Below, piece after piece: positions 1 through 12,239 of a DNA stretch of 64,000 nt (position 1 is the first letter of the stretch; every line of letters begins with the position of its first letter). The notes below the pieces were generated by a model. That model was not told the origin of the DNA. It saw nothing but the letters and a program-made list of their open reading frames with translations, and did no database searches. A program made the translations under genes and the position numbers. Source of the stretch: Meconema thalassinum (Eukaryota > Arthropoda > Insecta > Orthoptera > Tettigoniidae); NCBI GenBank assembly GCA_946902985.2, contig OX336389.2, positions 145,999,099-146,063,098 on the forward strand. Direction: 5' to 3'.

Positions 1-1623
1 GCAACACTGCATGCAGGCTGATTACGCCAGACTATGAAAAGAGAATCGGACGACGCGATGGCTCGCTGCACGTTCCTCAGCGCTAACCATCTAATGGTCC
101 CTTTTCTTGCCTTAACGATATCAGTATTATAGGGCAATACAATCTACAAAAATTGGCATTAGAGTAAGGTGTGTTTCCAAATAGTAATTCATAGAAGGGA
201 AGTTATTTTCACTTCATCCTCAAAGACGAGTTTTCTACAAATGTAAAAGAAGGTTATGTAATTGATTATCTTTGGAGTTAACACTAATTTTGAAAATGAA
301 ATTAAAAATGAATACATTAAGGAAACTTGGCCAACGAGAACTCCCAGATTGTTCAGGAGATTAGCGTATATGTGGGTTTCAGGGTTGTTCCTGTGGATGT
401 TTATTTGAATAAATGGAAACATCAAGGAGTTTATTCTCGAATAATTAATATCAGTGGTACTAGTGTTATTCTAATGTGGCCACGCATTGGATGGGTGGTA
501 AGAAGAAGAAGAAGATCGCAGGCGACATGCTACTGTTTTCTGAGAACATTGATGTCAAGAAACTGAAGCGGTATCTCACATTCACTACGCCATTAGAAAG
601 GGAAAAGGCAGGAGGATGAGATTGAGACCTGATATACCTCATCCCCACTCCAGCAATGCTTAATGTGAACTTGATTTCCAGCATTCTGTTATTTTATTTT
701 AACTATCGCTGCCGTGAACATACCCTGGTTGAGTAAAAATCAACCTAGAAAAGCTGTGGGCTGATGTGGCGTTTTACAGTCATCCGGGATAGTTCTTTCA
801 TCCAGTTATGACTGGCCCCATTTACACAACAATACAGATGTTACTGTCCATCAGTATTAAAAAAAGGGAAGATTTCATTCTTTGATGTTGTTGTTGATTC
901 ATTTAGCGGCTTTGCAACATCGAGGTTTTACGTATTTTCCATCTTCTACTCCAATCGAATGCTGTGATCGTCCCTAATTTAAGGCCACTCCCTCCTCCAT
1001 ACCATTTCTAGCCTCATTCACAAGTGCAAACGTTAAAATAGATTTCAAAAAACTCAGGTTATTTGGCAGGTTTCGCACGAAACCTGAAGTACATGGAGCT
1101 AATGGCCGCAGTCTCTACTCTCACAAAAGAAACTAAGGTGAACCAATGCCATCAGCAAAGAATCACAGGTTATCAGAGAAATTTCGAGTATTATCAACTA
1201 CGTGGGACTGATGACGAAAGAGAATCAGACAGAACCTTCAATGACGTACCAACTTTTATTATAGGGGGTGGCTTGTTCCCCCTCCACTGCAGCTTGTTAT
1301 CTTTAACCTATTATTGATCCATTCTCAATTGTCGAACACCCCCGATGTCTCACGAGTTGGCTACGAACGTATTGGGGCAGCAGGCACCTACAGAAGGTAC
1401 AATTACACATTAAAATGGGTCAAACGTACAATTTGCTATACTCTTTCCGTGTGAGGTGGGTAACGACCCCTAAATTTATATTACACTTCCAAAATGAAGC
1501 TCAACCCTCCCATAATGACCCAACTATCGTCGTTAAGTCACTTGGGAGACCACTATCATAATTATTATTCATTGGGATTCTGTACGAACTATTCGTACAT
1601 TAAGCCAGAATAAGCCCAGTAAA
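1..1623. other. Non-coding stretch, no recognised element
   Basis: Only short, unconvincing open frames occur here. A short AAG run near 497-513 resembles the tail of the RTE element at 1632, but no RTE coding sequence adjoins it. I see no gene, tRNA or clear repeat boundary. Confidence 0.5.
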
Positions 1624-1631
1624 ACATTAAT
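1624..1631. repeat. Target-site duplication, RTE 3' side
   Basis: ACATTAAT directly abuts the AAG tail of the RTE element and matches 4805-4812 exactly. Confidence 0.7.
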
Positions 1632-4600
1632 CTTCTTCTTCTTTTGCTTTAGCGTTTGTCCCACCTCGTGGCAGGGTCCGCTATTTGAGTCCGCTGTCCC
1701 CACTTTACTCGGTCATGGGCCATGTCCGGATGAAGGTTGACGCCTTTCAAATCCCTGTGCAGTGTATCGGCCCAACGTTGTCTCGGTCGCCCCTTTGGTC
1801 TTTTCCCGGCGACCTCCAGTGTGTAGCCCTGTTTTGCAATGGTGTCCGCTCCTGACCGTAGCACATGCCCAAACCATCGCAGACGACCCTCACGCATTTT
1901 GTTACTGATTGCTGCGATACCAAATCGTTCCCTTATTCTTTGATTGGGGATGTGATCCAACCTAGTAATGCCAGCTGTCCATCTAAGCATCTTGGTCTCC
2001 ATGACACTTAGCCTACGTTCTGCTTCCTTCGTGGTCGGCCAACATTCGGTACTATAAAGCGCTACGGGACGAATGACAGTGCGGTAAATCTTCGATTTTA
2101 GGTGGTCTTTCATCTGGCGATCGCACATGACACCTGTCGTTGTTCGCCACTTCATCCACGCAGCATTAATTCTTATGTTGACCTCCTCGGTGAGACGACC
2201 TTCAACAGTTATCGTAGAGCCAAGATACTTAAATTTTGTCGTTCGAGGCAGATCATCGCCGTCGACTTGGATTGTTCCGATTTCTCCAGCATCCGTTGTC
2301 ATATATTCTGTTTTAGCTTTGTTAAGCCGCAGGCCATATTGACTTAAACGATCACTCCATTCCTGGACTTGATGTTGGAGATCCAGCTTGTTTTGAGCGG
2401 CCAACATAACGTCATCAGCGTACAGAATGGTCCAAGGTAACGGTTGTTGTAGATCTGCAGTAACCGTGTCCATGACCATAATGAACAGCAATGGTGACAG
2501 GGCCGAACCTTGATGAACACCAACTGTTACACGGAATTTTTCTGACGCTCCTGCGGCGGCTTGGACGTAACTTCTTGGCTCCGCGTAGAGCAACTGTACC
2601 CAGTTGACAAGGTACTCTGGGATGCCATGTTGTCGGAGAGTCAACCAGATCAAGTCGTGCGGTACACGATCAAAAGCCTTTTCGAGGTCTAAGAAAGCAA
2701 GGTGCAACGGCTTATTCTTTTTACGATGCTTTTCAACTAAAAGCCGTGTGGCGTGGATTGCATCTGTTGTGCTGCAATTTTTCACTAATCAAGCTTGGTT
2801 TTTGGTCAGCTGGGTGATTGCACGTATCCTCTTATCAAGAATGCGTTCGAATACCTTCATGGTGTGACAGAGGAGTCGAATTGGTCTGTAATTAGCACAC
2901 TCGGCTGGACTTCCCTTCTTTTCGAAGATAGGTATCGTGATGCTATGTTGCCAATCAAGTGGCGTTCGTCCTTCTTTGACTATTTGGTTGAAGAGTCTTG
3001 CCAACCAATCCGCTGGATCCCACTTCTGAGAGCACCATAGCTCCGCCGCGATGTCATCTGGACCAGTTGCCTTCCCTGGTTTCATTTGTTTCAAGGCCCC
3101 TGCAACCTCTAAGACATCAATAGGTTTGATAGGACCTTCGACAGCAGTAGCGACAGGTATCTGGTTGTGCTGGAATTCCTCTGTTGAGACCTTCTCAAAG
3201 TAATTTCGCCAACGTTCTCTCGCCTTCTTCCAGTCGACTAGCAAAACGCCCTTATCGTCATTGATGCCATAGAAGCGTTGGATATCTTGAGATTTATGGT
3301 GCCTGGATTTGACGAGGCGATAGATGTCCCGCTCTCCCTTGCGTGTGTCCAGCTTCGCGTAGAGGTCTGCGTACCGAGCCGATTTTGTCGAAGCAACAGT
3401 CTTCTTCGCTTCCCTGCGTGCTACATTGTAAGCATTCCAACGAGAAGGTGTTTTGTCTTCCAGAAACTCGTGGTAAAGCTGCTTCTTCTTGCGTACCGCA
3501 GTTTTGACTGCGTCATTCCAAAGCCATGTGTCCTTATCAATCCGACGTCTTCCTGGCTTCGTAAGTCCAAGAATGGCATGCGTGGCTTCGTGAACAGCTT
3601 TGTTCATTTTTGCCCAGCTTTCTTCAACGGTAGTAATCGGTGGCAGCGTAAGACGTCTAATGACTTCTTCTTCATTCTCTTTAAATTGCCACCATCTGAT
3701 TCTCGCCGGTCCTGTTCGTGCCTGTATGACCATTGGCGGCTTTACACGGAGCTTGCAGATAACTGGTCGGTGTTGGGTCGCAACTGTTTCGTAAGGGACG
3801 ACTTTAGTGTCCAACACGTCTTTAAGGTCTTTGCGCCTTACCAGAATGTAGTCAATTTGTGTTGTATTTGTGCCGCTGTAGTATGTGATTAGATGTGAAT
3901 CACGTTTATTAAAACATGTGTTCGTAATGACTAGGTCATGGGTTTCCGCATAATCTAGAATTCTCAGTCCGTCGTCGTTCCTCTCACCATATCCGAATCC
4001 GCCATGGGCGGCATGGTCTTCTTTCAAGCGACCGACATGTCCATTTAGGTCGCCCGCAACTATGAGGTAGTCCTCTAAGGGCACTTCAGCGGTCTTTTCG
4101 TCAAGCAACGCCCAGAAGGCGTCTTTGATCGTTGCCGGTAGGCCTGTCTGAGGAGCATAGGCGCTGAAGAGGTGGATTTTTCTTCCATCGGCGATGTAGA
4201 CGATTTTCATCAGACGATCATCATACCGCTGGACTTCGGAGACAGAACCATCAAACTGTGCTGATACTGCAATTCCCACACCACTGGTAGTTCCACGTGT
4301 ACCGTTATAATACAACTTGTACCCACACCCAATGTTGTACGCCTTATCACCACTCCACCGTGTTTCCTGTACAGCACAGGCATCGATGCGCCTCATTTCT
4401 AGCGCTTTCGCTAGCTCATTGTAACGTTCAGACATAGTTCCGACATTAAGTGATGCAATTCGGGATGTAGGGGCTAGCTTGTTTAGCCGTCGCCGCCCGT
4501 GCGACGGTAACCCTTGCATACTTCTCGCGCCAACCGGGTCTCGTCGTCGCGCGTCGCTTCTGGGGGACGCCCTAGCCTTTAGTTCAGATCCTTGAGACAG

Positions 4601-4804
4601 CATGTCATGGGGATGTGACGAATTCTTTTTACAGCCGGCTTGTCACATAGCCTGTCGCCAAGCATTTTATAGCTGCTGCCAGCACATAATGAGGCCGCCC
4701 CTAACATGGAGAACAGACGCCTTTTGCAGCCGCCCCACTGGAGTACAGACGCTGCAGCTAATGGGATTTCAACAGCATTTCCTTCTGCTGAGGGCCCATT
4801 ACCC
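1632..4804 (-). mobile_element. Full-length RTE-clade non-LTR retrotransposon
   Basis: The element reads on the minus strand, 5' end at 4804 and 3' end at 1632, about 3.17 kb. This is the usual length for RTE elements, which encode one apurinic-type endonuclease plus reverse transcriptase protein. The 3' UTR is only about 17 bases and ends in a short AAG repeat, both typical of RTE. The 8-base word ACATTAAT flanks it at 1624-1631 and 4805-4812, as expected for a target-site duplication. The 5' UTR is about 200 bases (4604-4804). The near-intact frame and matching flanks suggest a fairly recent insertion. Clade assignment is from motif style and structure. Confidence 0.85.
1649..4603 (-). pseudogene. 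RTE endonuclease/reverse transcriptase, one in-frame TGA
   Basis: A single reading frame of about 984 codons is interrupted only by TGA at 2789-2791. The N-terminal part (from 4603) is an AP-type endonuclease with ASLNVGTM, QETRW, VAGDLNGHVG and TQIDYILVRR, followed by QHRPV where many relatives have DHR. The reverse transcriptase follows, starting with GPDDIAAELW and PIRLLC before the stop. After it come FLDLEKAFDRVPHDLIW (motif A), HQGSALSPLLF (motif B) and YADDVML (motif C). The C-terminus has RLRWFGHVLR, common in RTE proteins. The codon after the stop continues the same frame, so this is a point nonsense mutation and not a frameshift. The enzyme would nick DNA and copy its RNA at the target. 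Start at 4603 is the first methionine and is not otherwise supported. Confidence 0.88.
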
Positions 4805-4812
4805 ACATTAAT
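4805..4812. repeat. Target-site duplication, RTE 5' side
   Basis: ACATTAAT next to the inferred 5' end of the RTE element; it matches 1624-1631 exactly and so defines the 5' terminus at 4804. Confidence 0.7.
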
Positions 4813-5284
4813 ATAATCGAGAAAGGGAGTGGGGAGTATTAGAAGCAACATCTTTTGGAATAAGTAAATGAAATGGCAATGAAAGATATTCTCATAACTT
4901 ACCTGATAGCAACGTTGGAACGGTCTGAGTTTTAAGAAATTATATCAGCAACAGCGTTGGAGACGACCCGAAACTACCTGTAATATGCAATGTTTGAATC
5001 ACAACATTCCCGGAAGTAAGGAAAAGAACAATTGTTTGATTATTACTTAATTTTAGACTTGCAAGTTGCAGGCCCAGTAGCCTTCCCTTACATTTAGCCA
5101 GATACACAACACACAATTTACATTAGAGGACTATGAGTAGAAGGGTGTAACTAAGTACTAGATAGAGTATTACTAAATAACTAAGAAATAAAATGATTAT
5201 TACATGGATATGAAATATACAAATTTAAGTTATGCTAATCACTAAAATAGTCGATGGCAATTAACAGAATATACATAATAACCA
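4813..5284. other. Non-coding gap
   Basis: AT-rich sequence between the RTE element and the next SINE. I see no gene or repeat structure. Confidence 0.5.
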
Positions 5285-5615
5285 GAGCCTCCGTGGCTTA
5301 GGCGGCAGCACGCCGGCCTCTCACCACTGGGTCCGTGGTTCAAATCCCAGACAATCCATGTGAGATTGTGCTGGACAAAGCGGAGGCAGACAGATTTTTC
5401 TCCGGGTACTCCGGTTTTCGCTATCACAAATTTCATTCCAGCAACACTCTCCACTGCCATTTCATTTCATCTGTCATTCATTTAATCATTGCCCCAGGGG
5501 AGTGCGACAGGCTTCGGCAGCCGGCACAGTTCATATTCTCGCCGCTAGATGGGGGCTTCATTTATTCCATTCCCTGACCCGGTCGATCGACTGGAAGCAG
5601 GCTGTGGATTTTCAT
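5285..5615 (+). mobile_element. tRNA-derived SINE, near full length
   Basis: The head carries pol III promoter boxes: an A box around GTGGCTTAGGCGG (5293-5305) and a B box GGTTCAAATCC (5337-5347). A long tRNA-unrelated body follows (GGGGAGTGCGACAGGCTTCGG, then GCCGCTAGATGGGGGC and GACCCGGTCGATCGACTGG), ending near TGTGGATTTTC. I recall this body as common in orthopteran genomes; not checked. It is not a functional tRNA because the acceptor and anticodon arms do not pair properly. Confidence 0.8.
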
Positions 5616-7130
5616 TGGACCTAATAACTAAATAATTTTCCTTCCTCTTGAGTTTTCTTGCCATCTCTTCATGGGTGGACCTTTATTTCTTCTTCCAATA
5701 GGATACTATTCGAGGTCAAGCAACAGGAATCTGCTGTCATCCATCCTTAGAACTTTTTTTTTCAATTTCCTGTGTTTTGGAAAATTCAATTATGAAAATA
5801 TATTTAATTGCTTCCTTACTTCTTACTCCTTTATTGTATATCTTCCGTTAATGTATGTCTCACATTTAAAGCAAGTTTTGGCCCTTTGTGTCATATCATG
5901 GACAACTTGAATAAATTGCACAGAGTAACCATTTATTTGCATTATTTACCTTAATTGTTACCTATCTATCCTATAAATCACTCAATGAAAGCAAAATATG
6001 TATTTAAGTTAATTTTTTCCCTGCAATATCCATTTTAGGCTAAGATTTACCTTTTCTGATTCCACATTTTCGTTCCAATAAGAGAGTATGTTCTATATAC
6101 TTAATCCTATTGTTTACTATTTTAGTGTAATGTTATGTCCAACATTTAACAAACTTATTCTTCGATAGATATTACATGACCTTCTATCTCCATTCCCTGG
6201 GAATAGTTCTTCTCTCCCAAGAAAGGTTAATCAAATGTAAGCATCTGAATGAAAGAATCATCCTACCGTATTTAAACACCTCTAAATTCATTTTACCTAA
6301 TCCAGTGACTATTCTATTTTTAAAGACTACTAAACTACAAAACATAGTTTCTCTATGTCAGTTGCGTCGATTCGTTCAATATCTTTATCTGTCGCTTGGC
6401 CTTCGTTTCTCTCTCTCTCTCTCTCTAGCTATCTACGGCTTTAAGACTACCATAATTCATTGTAGTTTTATATCCATGATTCATCTTCAATTACATTTAT
6501 ATATCAATTCCTCTTTATTCGTCATTAAAATGTTTCACTAATGTATAAGCCACCTTTGTCGACCATGGACATCGTCTTCAATTCAATTTAATAACCTATC
6601 CCATGATTCTTCCTTAAGCTTCCTTCTTATTGATAAAACCATATTTCAACTCCTTTTATACTGTTTCTCGTTTCCCTGACTCCGATTCTGCATCTTCTTC
6701 AAATAAGATACTCGTTTTTGTTTGACATCTTCTGAAATGTCTCCATTCCGTATTTATTCCCAGCTATTCTCCTGAAGATTCTTTTCATTCGAATGTCTTT
6801 ATCTACTGCGTTCCTTATTGTTTCAAGTTATATTTTCCCAATTTTTGTTGATATCAATACGTGTTGCAATCTCTCCTAATACTGCTGTAGTCGACTCGGA
6901 TGTAGGTATTTTATTCCAACTTCGTGTAACAGATATATCTGATATACTTCATCATCATGTTCAACCTTTTCCTCTATTTTGCAAGAATTCTAATTTTTAA
7001 AAGGACCAGATAATGATCTGTCTACAGCGTGTTTCTAAATTAACATTACAGACTTTGAGAGCTTCTAGTGGGGACCAAGACGGTTAAGTTTAAGCATATA
7101 AACTGGTGTCCGCAAACGTACATTCTTCCC
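5616..7130. other. AT-rich non-coding stretch
   Basis: About 1.5 kb of AT-rich sequence with a short CT microsatellite at about 6408-6426. Open frames are short and without recognisable motifs. No gene seen. Confidence 0.5.
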
Positions 7131-7188
7131 ATAACTTATACTTATACTTATACTTATACTTATACTTATACTTATACTTATACTTATT
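7131..7188. repeat. Hexamer microsatellite (TTATAC)n at LINE 3' end
   Basis: About nine copies of the hexamer CTTATA, followed by TTTA repeats to about 7198. On the minus strand this is the A-rich tail of the neighbouring LINE. The same hexamer recurs at the other edge of the LINE (9836-9860). Confidence 0.85.
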
Positions 7189-9836
7189 TATTTATTTAGC
7201 AATATGAAGGAACACAAGCACCAGCCCAAATACATTCCTTCTTGACATTATCTGGTTAAAACAAACAACATATATCAATTAGAAAAGAGAAAAAACAGAT
7301 TACACAAATTACACAAATGAAGAACAAAAGATAAATACTACAAAGGAAATCGTGAAAATATAAACCACAAAATGAAACAAAACTGTACAAAGAATATACA
7401 AAAATAAAGGAGAAAAGAGTACCCAGTATTCAAGGAAAAGCTGCTTTTACTTGTTTATTGAATGAGTTAGCGGCAGCGAATAAATGTACTTGAACATCAA
7501 TTGAATTATAAAGTGATAATATTTTAACTAATGGTGAATTAGAATTGTGAACACTTTTAGATCTTGGGATGTGAAAGAGTGCTTGCTGTCGAGATCTTAC
7601 TTGTGGTACATGAAAAGTGATGAATTTAAGTAATTCTTGGCAGTCAATTTTTTCAGTTAAAATTTTCCTTAGTAGTTGCAAAGAACTTATCGACCTTCTA
7701 CTTTTCAAAGACATTAAGTTGAACAAATTACGTAAAAACTGTGTCGAAGTGTCAAATGGACAAAATACATTGAGCGTCTTATAATACATGTATCTTAGAA
7801 ATTTATTTTGCACAATCTCAATGTGACGAATTTGATCTTTATAAAAGGGATCCCAGATTACTGCTGAATATTCTAACTTGCTTCGAACTAAACTTTCATA
7901 CAACTTAACAATTACTCCAGTTTTAGTAAATAATTTGGAGTTTCTTATGACGAAACCAAGCATCTTGTTGGCCGAACGAATTATATTTGCAATATGGCCA
8001 TTCAAAGTTAATTTGCTTTCGAAAATAATTCCTAAATCATTTACCGACGGTACAATTTCGAGTGCTGTTTCTCCAATACAATATTTAGGATTTATATACT
8101 CCTTCTTCCTTGTAAATACCATGACTTTACATTTTTTACATTAAAGAATAAATTATTGCTAACACACCAATCTACAATATTATTAACTTCCTTCTGAAGG
8201 TTATTCTCGTCTCTCAAGTTGTATATGGTCTTATATAGCTTTACATCGTCAGCAAACAATAAGCAGTCAGAGTAACACAGAATATTAGGCAAATCATTAA
8301 CCAAAATTAGGAATAGAAGTGGCCCAAGTTTAGATCCGTGTGGGGCACCAGAATAACTACCAAAATTACCTGAAATTTCACTTCTGAAACAAAAAAAAAT
8401 GCTGTCTAAATTTTAAATAGGAGCATAACCATTGAAGTAATGGTTTAGAAACTCCAAACTGGTCACTTTGTCACCAGAATTTTATGGTCTACTTTGTCGA
8501 AGGCCTTTTCTAAATCCATGTATATCACGTCAGTTCTTCTACTGGTATCTAATGCATTGTAAACCTTTTGAGTAAAACCCAGCAAATTTGTAATAACTGA
8601 TCTGCCTGGCATAAAGCCATGCTGATATTGTGAGAGCTCAACCTTAATATGATTGTAAATCTTAGAATATAAAATGTGCTCATAAAATTTTGCTATAGCA
8701 TTTATTACTGAAACAGGGTGGTAGTTCGATATCATTTCAGAGTTGCCTCCCTTTAGGATTGGAGTAATTCTAGACATTTTCCACTTTTCAGGAAAGCTTG
8801 ACGTCTTTAAAGAAATATTAAAGATGAAGGCTAACTGAGAAACCAATATGTCCACAAAGCTCTTGATTATGTATGGTGGTATGCCATCAGGCCCACAGAA
8901 TTTCTTAGGCTTTAATTTTCTATTTATAGTTGTTCTTACTTCGTCCACCGTTATGTGAGTCACATACAGCTTATCAACCCTAGGCAAAACAGGAAATTCA
9001 TTCAAAGACAAATTATCCACGTTATAAATAAAATTCGTTTTGATACATACTGAAGAGAAATACTCAGCAAACCCGTCTGCAATACTTTCAGCTGTATAAT
9101 GATTTCCGTTTAGTATAAATGTGTTGTCGCATATATGTGATTCCCGCTTGCTTTTATCATACGTCCAAAACTGATTAATGTTATTCTTAACTCCATTTTA
9201 TAGACTATGAATGTAAACAGCATAAGCCATTCGTAATTTTGTTTTTAGTTCCGATCTAAGCTGTCTAAATCTTTCATCATAATATTTCGAAGAATGTCTT
9301 TTTGCAGCACACTTTTTTATTAATTTTATGGATTGGATAATATCTCGTGTGAACCATACTGGATATTTGAATTTTCGAATTAATTTCTGCTTAGGTACAC
9401 AATTTTTAAAACATTTGAAAAATGATGAATAAAAGAAATCAACAGCATGATAAACATCCTTAAATGAGTACAGTCAACTCCAGTCAAAATCTCGTATGTT
9501 GCAATAGAGTCTCAAAAAATCAGCCTTTTTGAAATTGTAATATTCACGATTAATTCTAGGAAGCAATGGAACCTTTTTAATGGGTGGTATTGCTATAGAG
9601 TGCAGGGTGATGTGAGTCTTCAGGTACCAACGGGAATTCGTCGTGCTTCAAATCAATTTGAATATTATCTAAAACCAAATCTAATGTCTTGAAATTAGAA
9701 TTTGGATATTGTTGCGCGATGTTAATCCGAGATAGGAAATTAATTGGAATAAACGACGACAGACCGTGGACCCTTCATTGAAAATAAAACCGGCGTTGAT
9801 AATTTCAGGTATGTTGAAATCGCCCACAATCAGGCA
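7189..9836 (-). mobile_element. 5'-truncated Jockey/CR1-group LINE
   Basis: Reads on the minus strand. The 3' UTR is 7190-7429 and the coding remains cover 7430 to about 9834. The left part of the endonuclease and everything upstream are missing, so the copy is 5'-truncated at about 9836. Both borders abut the same TTATAC hexamer repeat. The reverse-transcriptase style (DVIYMDLEKAFDKVDHKIL, FADDVKLY) is that of the Jockey superfamily (Jockey/CR1/L2/Daphne group); I cannot name the clade more closely. Confidence 0.8.
7430..9834 (-). pseudogene. LINE endonuclease/reverse transcriptase pseudogene
   Basis: Read from high to low coordinates. A fragment with VGDFNIPE (about 9800-9825) is the end of an endonuclease domain. 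A linker follows (PVWFTRDIIQSIKLIKK, about 9270-9380) with a stop at about 9200. The reverse transcriptase has GPDGIPPYIIKSF, YMDLEKAFDKVDHKIL, GAPHGSKLGPLLFLILVNDL and LLFADDVKLY. The C-terminal tail runs 8122-7430. At least two frameshifts (about 8460-8340 and about 8125) and several stops break the frame, so it cannot make a working protein. Confidence 0.82.
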
Positions 9837-9862
9837 TACTTATACTTATACTTATACTTATT
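9836..9862. repeat. Hexamer microsatellite at LINE 5' edge
   Basis: Several copies of TTATAC, the same unit as at 7131-7188, sit directly at the truncated 5' edge of the LINE. Confidence 0.75.
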
Positions 9863-10064
9863 CTTTTCTTATTCTTCTTATTTTTTATTACAGCGCATTT
9901 TACGAGAACCATCCATAAATTACATTTCCCTATTTTTCTTCTTTTAAGGTAAACGTACTTAGCCGGGTAATATGAGCATGCGTGACAGATGTATGACGTA
10001 GCAATCATACACCAGCCAGACAAGTCCCGAATGGCGTCAGTCGCAACAGAAGCAAAGGCTCGAA

Positions 10065-10187
10065 ATGGCGGACCTTTTTCTGTCTCCCGCCGCCTGTGAT
10101 GTTCGGTCTGTGATAAAGTTTCGTAATGCACAAAACAAGGCGCTGATTGAAACTTATCTGATGTTCAAGAAAGTGCGTGCCAAGTAA
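10065..10187 (+). CDS. Small ORF resembling the mariner N-terminal HTH
   Basis: An ATG-started ORF of 40 residues includes ACDVRSVIKFRNAQNKALIE. This resembles the start of the helix-turn-helix DNA-binding domain of mariner-type transposases (pattern xEVRxVIKFLNAxNxxxxEI), also found in stand-alone host genes. The ORF ends in AAG/TAA overlapping a good splice donor (GTAAGT from 10184), so it could equally be a first exon. A second upstream ATG at 10031 is in another frame. Nothing downstream clearly continues the domain. It may be a transposon scrap or the first exon of an unrecognised gene. Confidence 0.35.
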   Translation: MADLFLSPAACDVRSVIKFRNAQNKALIETYLMFKKVRAK

Positions 10188-11424
10188 GTGCCAAAAACCC
10201 TGTCATCTGACCAAAGACTGCAGCGCTTAGGAGCAGCACAAATAGTTCTCCAGCGGTACCGTGATGACGGCAACTACAGTGTAATCCTAATTTTGCTCCC
10301 AACGATTTCCATCATTTCTTGCACCTCAATATATTCCTGTCAAACACTGACGAAGAGCTGGAAACGAATGTCACACGCCTGTTCTATTCCCAGCGGCAGT
10401 CTTCTCGGCACTGTAATATAAACGTTGATCCCAAGATATGACATTATGGTAGTGATTATGTCTGAGAATAGCTGAAACATTACTGCAACTGGTGCCAATA
10501 TACTGTAGTTTTTCATCTAACTATTTGTTATTTTTATTGTATTTAAAGAAATAGGGAAACTTAATTTGTGGTTGGGACTCGTATCACAACCATAAGTCAT
10601 TGGACCTCCGTTTTACATGGAATCCAGCCTACAAGACTTGAATTTTCATTGACTTTTGTCTGAGGGTCGTGTAGAGACAAAACATAGAAGAGGTGGTTTC
10701 CATTTGCACCTCCACCATTATAGAAGTGCTTTTCGGTGGTCCCCCACTTGAGGAAAATTCCCGGATGGTTTCCAAGAAAACTCCATGTTACTTACTTCTC
10801 AGTATGCACATTTTATTACAGACACCACAATAACTCAGGCTATCAAACAACTAGTACACCTATCAAAGAATACGGGGCTGATTACCGAGTTTCCATGACC
10901 GTTAATGAAACAACAACAACAATGAGAGAAACTTGTTAAAATATATTATTTCAGAAGTTGGTATTGAAGCTTAATGTTTAAAACGGTGGACTCTTTCGGT
11001 GCTTGCTAAATACACACAGTGTACGAGTACAAATAACTTGTGATGGCAAACATACACACGGATACAATCGTCCTCCTGCTATATATTATTTGAAACCAAA
11101 TAGATCAACAATTCCGCAGGTCCAGTGAAGATGTGATACAACCTCTTGGCTCTGTCTGGAGCCCTAATATCCTCCCAGTCTTGCTCTACGCAATAGTCCA
11201 GTCCACAGAACCAGACATACACAAGAGGCTATTAGTGCCTGGTTATTATAGATGCCATTCTTATTCTTATTCACATTCTTCACTTAATACTTACAGGGCG
11301 GCTAGCAGATTGGAATAATTTCCTGTTAACAGTTAATTTGACAATACTTCTCGTAAATTAAGTATACAATCTTATATTATAAAACGCCAAGGTGTATGCT
11401 TCACCAAACACAAGCCAACTCATT
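10188..11424. other. Non-coding gap with SINE scrap
   Basis: No gene seen. About 10600-10665 (TTTTACATGGAATCC ... AAGACTTG) resembles the body of the SINE at 28480-28640 and the piece at 35350-35430. The rest is unassigned. Confidence 0.45.
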
Positions 11425-11435
11425 AAACGGCCAGA

Positions 11436-11505
11436 ACATATAGCGCACTGGCTGTTTTAGACCGCAACAGCTCGGGTTCGATTCCACCCCTCAGCGACTT
11501 TCATT
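11436..11505 (+). repeat. tRNA-like SINE head
   Basis: TAGCGCACTGGCTGTTTTAG acts as an A-box region, and GGGTTCGATTCCACCC is a near-perfect B box at about 11473-11488. No long SINE body is evident, so this is a short or diverged copy. Confidence 0.5.
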
Positions 11506-11649
11506 TACCACAGGAATAGTTTTATCGAGGAGTATTAATAACATTTCACATTCTGTGAGTTTTGCGGGAATATACAGTTTACAGGAATTATTTCATCCGT
11601 AAAACAGGCTAGAGAGCGAAATCAATTTTCGTCTAATGGGTCGTAGATA

Positions 11650-12230
11650 TTATATCAATTATATTGACGAAGGGATGTGCATGCATTTTTAGCAGTGTAC
11701 AGACTTCTCAAAGATCTAACCAAATGTACTGAACCATTCGGTGGTAGAGTAATCCTACTAGGTGGGAATTTCCGCCAAGCCTTACCATTAATAATGGGAA
11801 GTTCACGTTCTCTGACCGTTGCCAGCTGTTTGAAGTGGTTTAAACTTTGGAGTAAATCCCATACATTGAAACTCACCCTGAATATGCGCGCTTTGCATTC
11901 TGAGAAAAAATTTTCTACGTTGCTTGTAGAAGTAGGTGAATGACGATACCTTCAAAATGCTCTCCAGGAATAAAAGACACAATTGAACAAATATATAAAG
12001 ATTTTGATTTCACTACTGTCACTGCTCAGCAACTTAAAAAGAGCGATTCTCACCGTTGATAATGAAGAGTCACTTGAAATAATCAATCGCGTTCTTTATC
12101 TTTTACCTGGGGATGAAGTACAAAAGTGTGGACAGTATTGTGAGTGAGCATGCAGAAGAGCAGATTGCTTATCCGGAAAAAATTCTTAACAGCCTTACAT
12201 TAACCGGGATGCTTCCACGTAAGCAGAGTG
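11650..12230 (+). pseudogene. Helitron/Pif1-type helicase fragment
   Basis: The frame at 11677-11943 carries FGGRVILLGGNFRQALPLI and LKLTLNMRAL, matching the Pif1-like helicase of Helitrons (usual forms GDFRQTLPV and LTTNMR; here GGNFRQ has N for the usual D). After a frameshift, about 12055-12120 reads SLEIINRVLYLLPGDEV, and after another, about 12120-12225 reads KSVDSIVSEHAEEQIAYPE. These are the conserved order and spacing of the helicase C-terminal region. Replication initiator and N-terminal helicase parts are absent. It is a dead fragment of a rolling-circle transposon. Confidence 0.75.
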
Positions 12231-12239
12231 AAGAATGTC

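Noticed and set aside
497..513. Tail of a second RTE copy
   Set aside because: Only an AAG run, with no RTE coding or UTR sequence beside it.
5285..5350. Possible tRNA gene with good A and B boxes
   Set aside because: Arms do not fold as a tRNA and a long SINE body follows; the same holds for 25651, 26115, 27620 and 28570.
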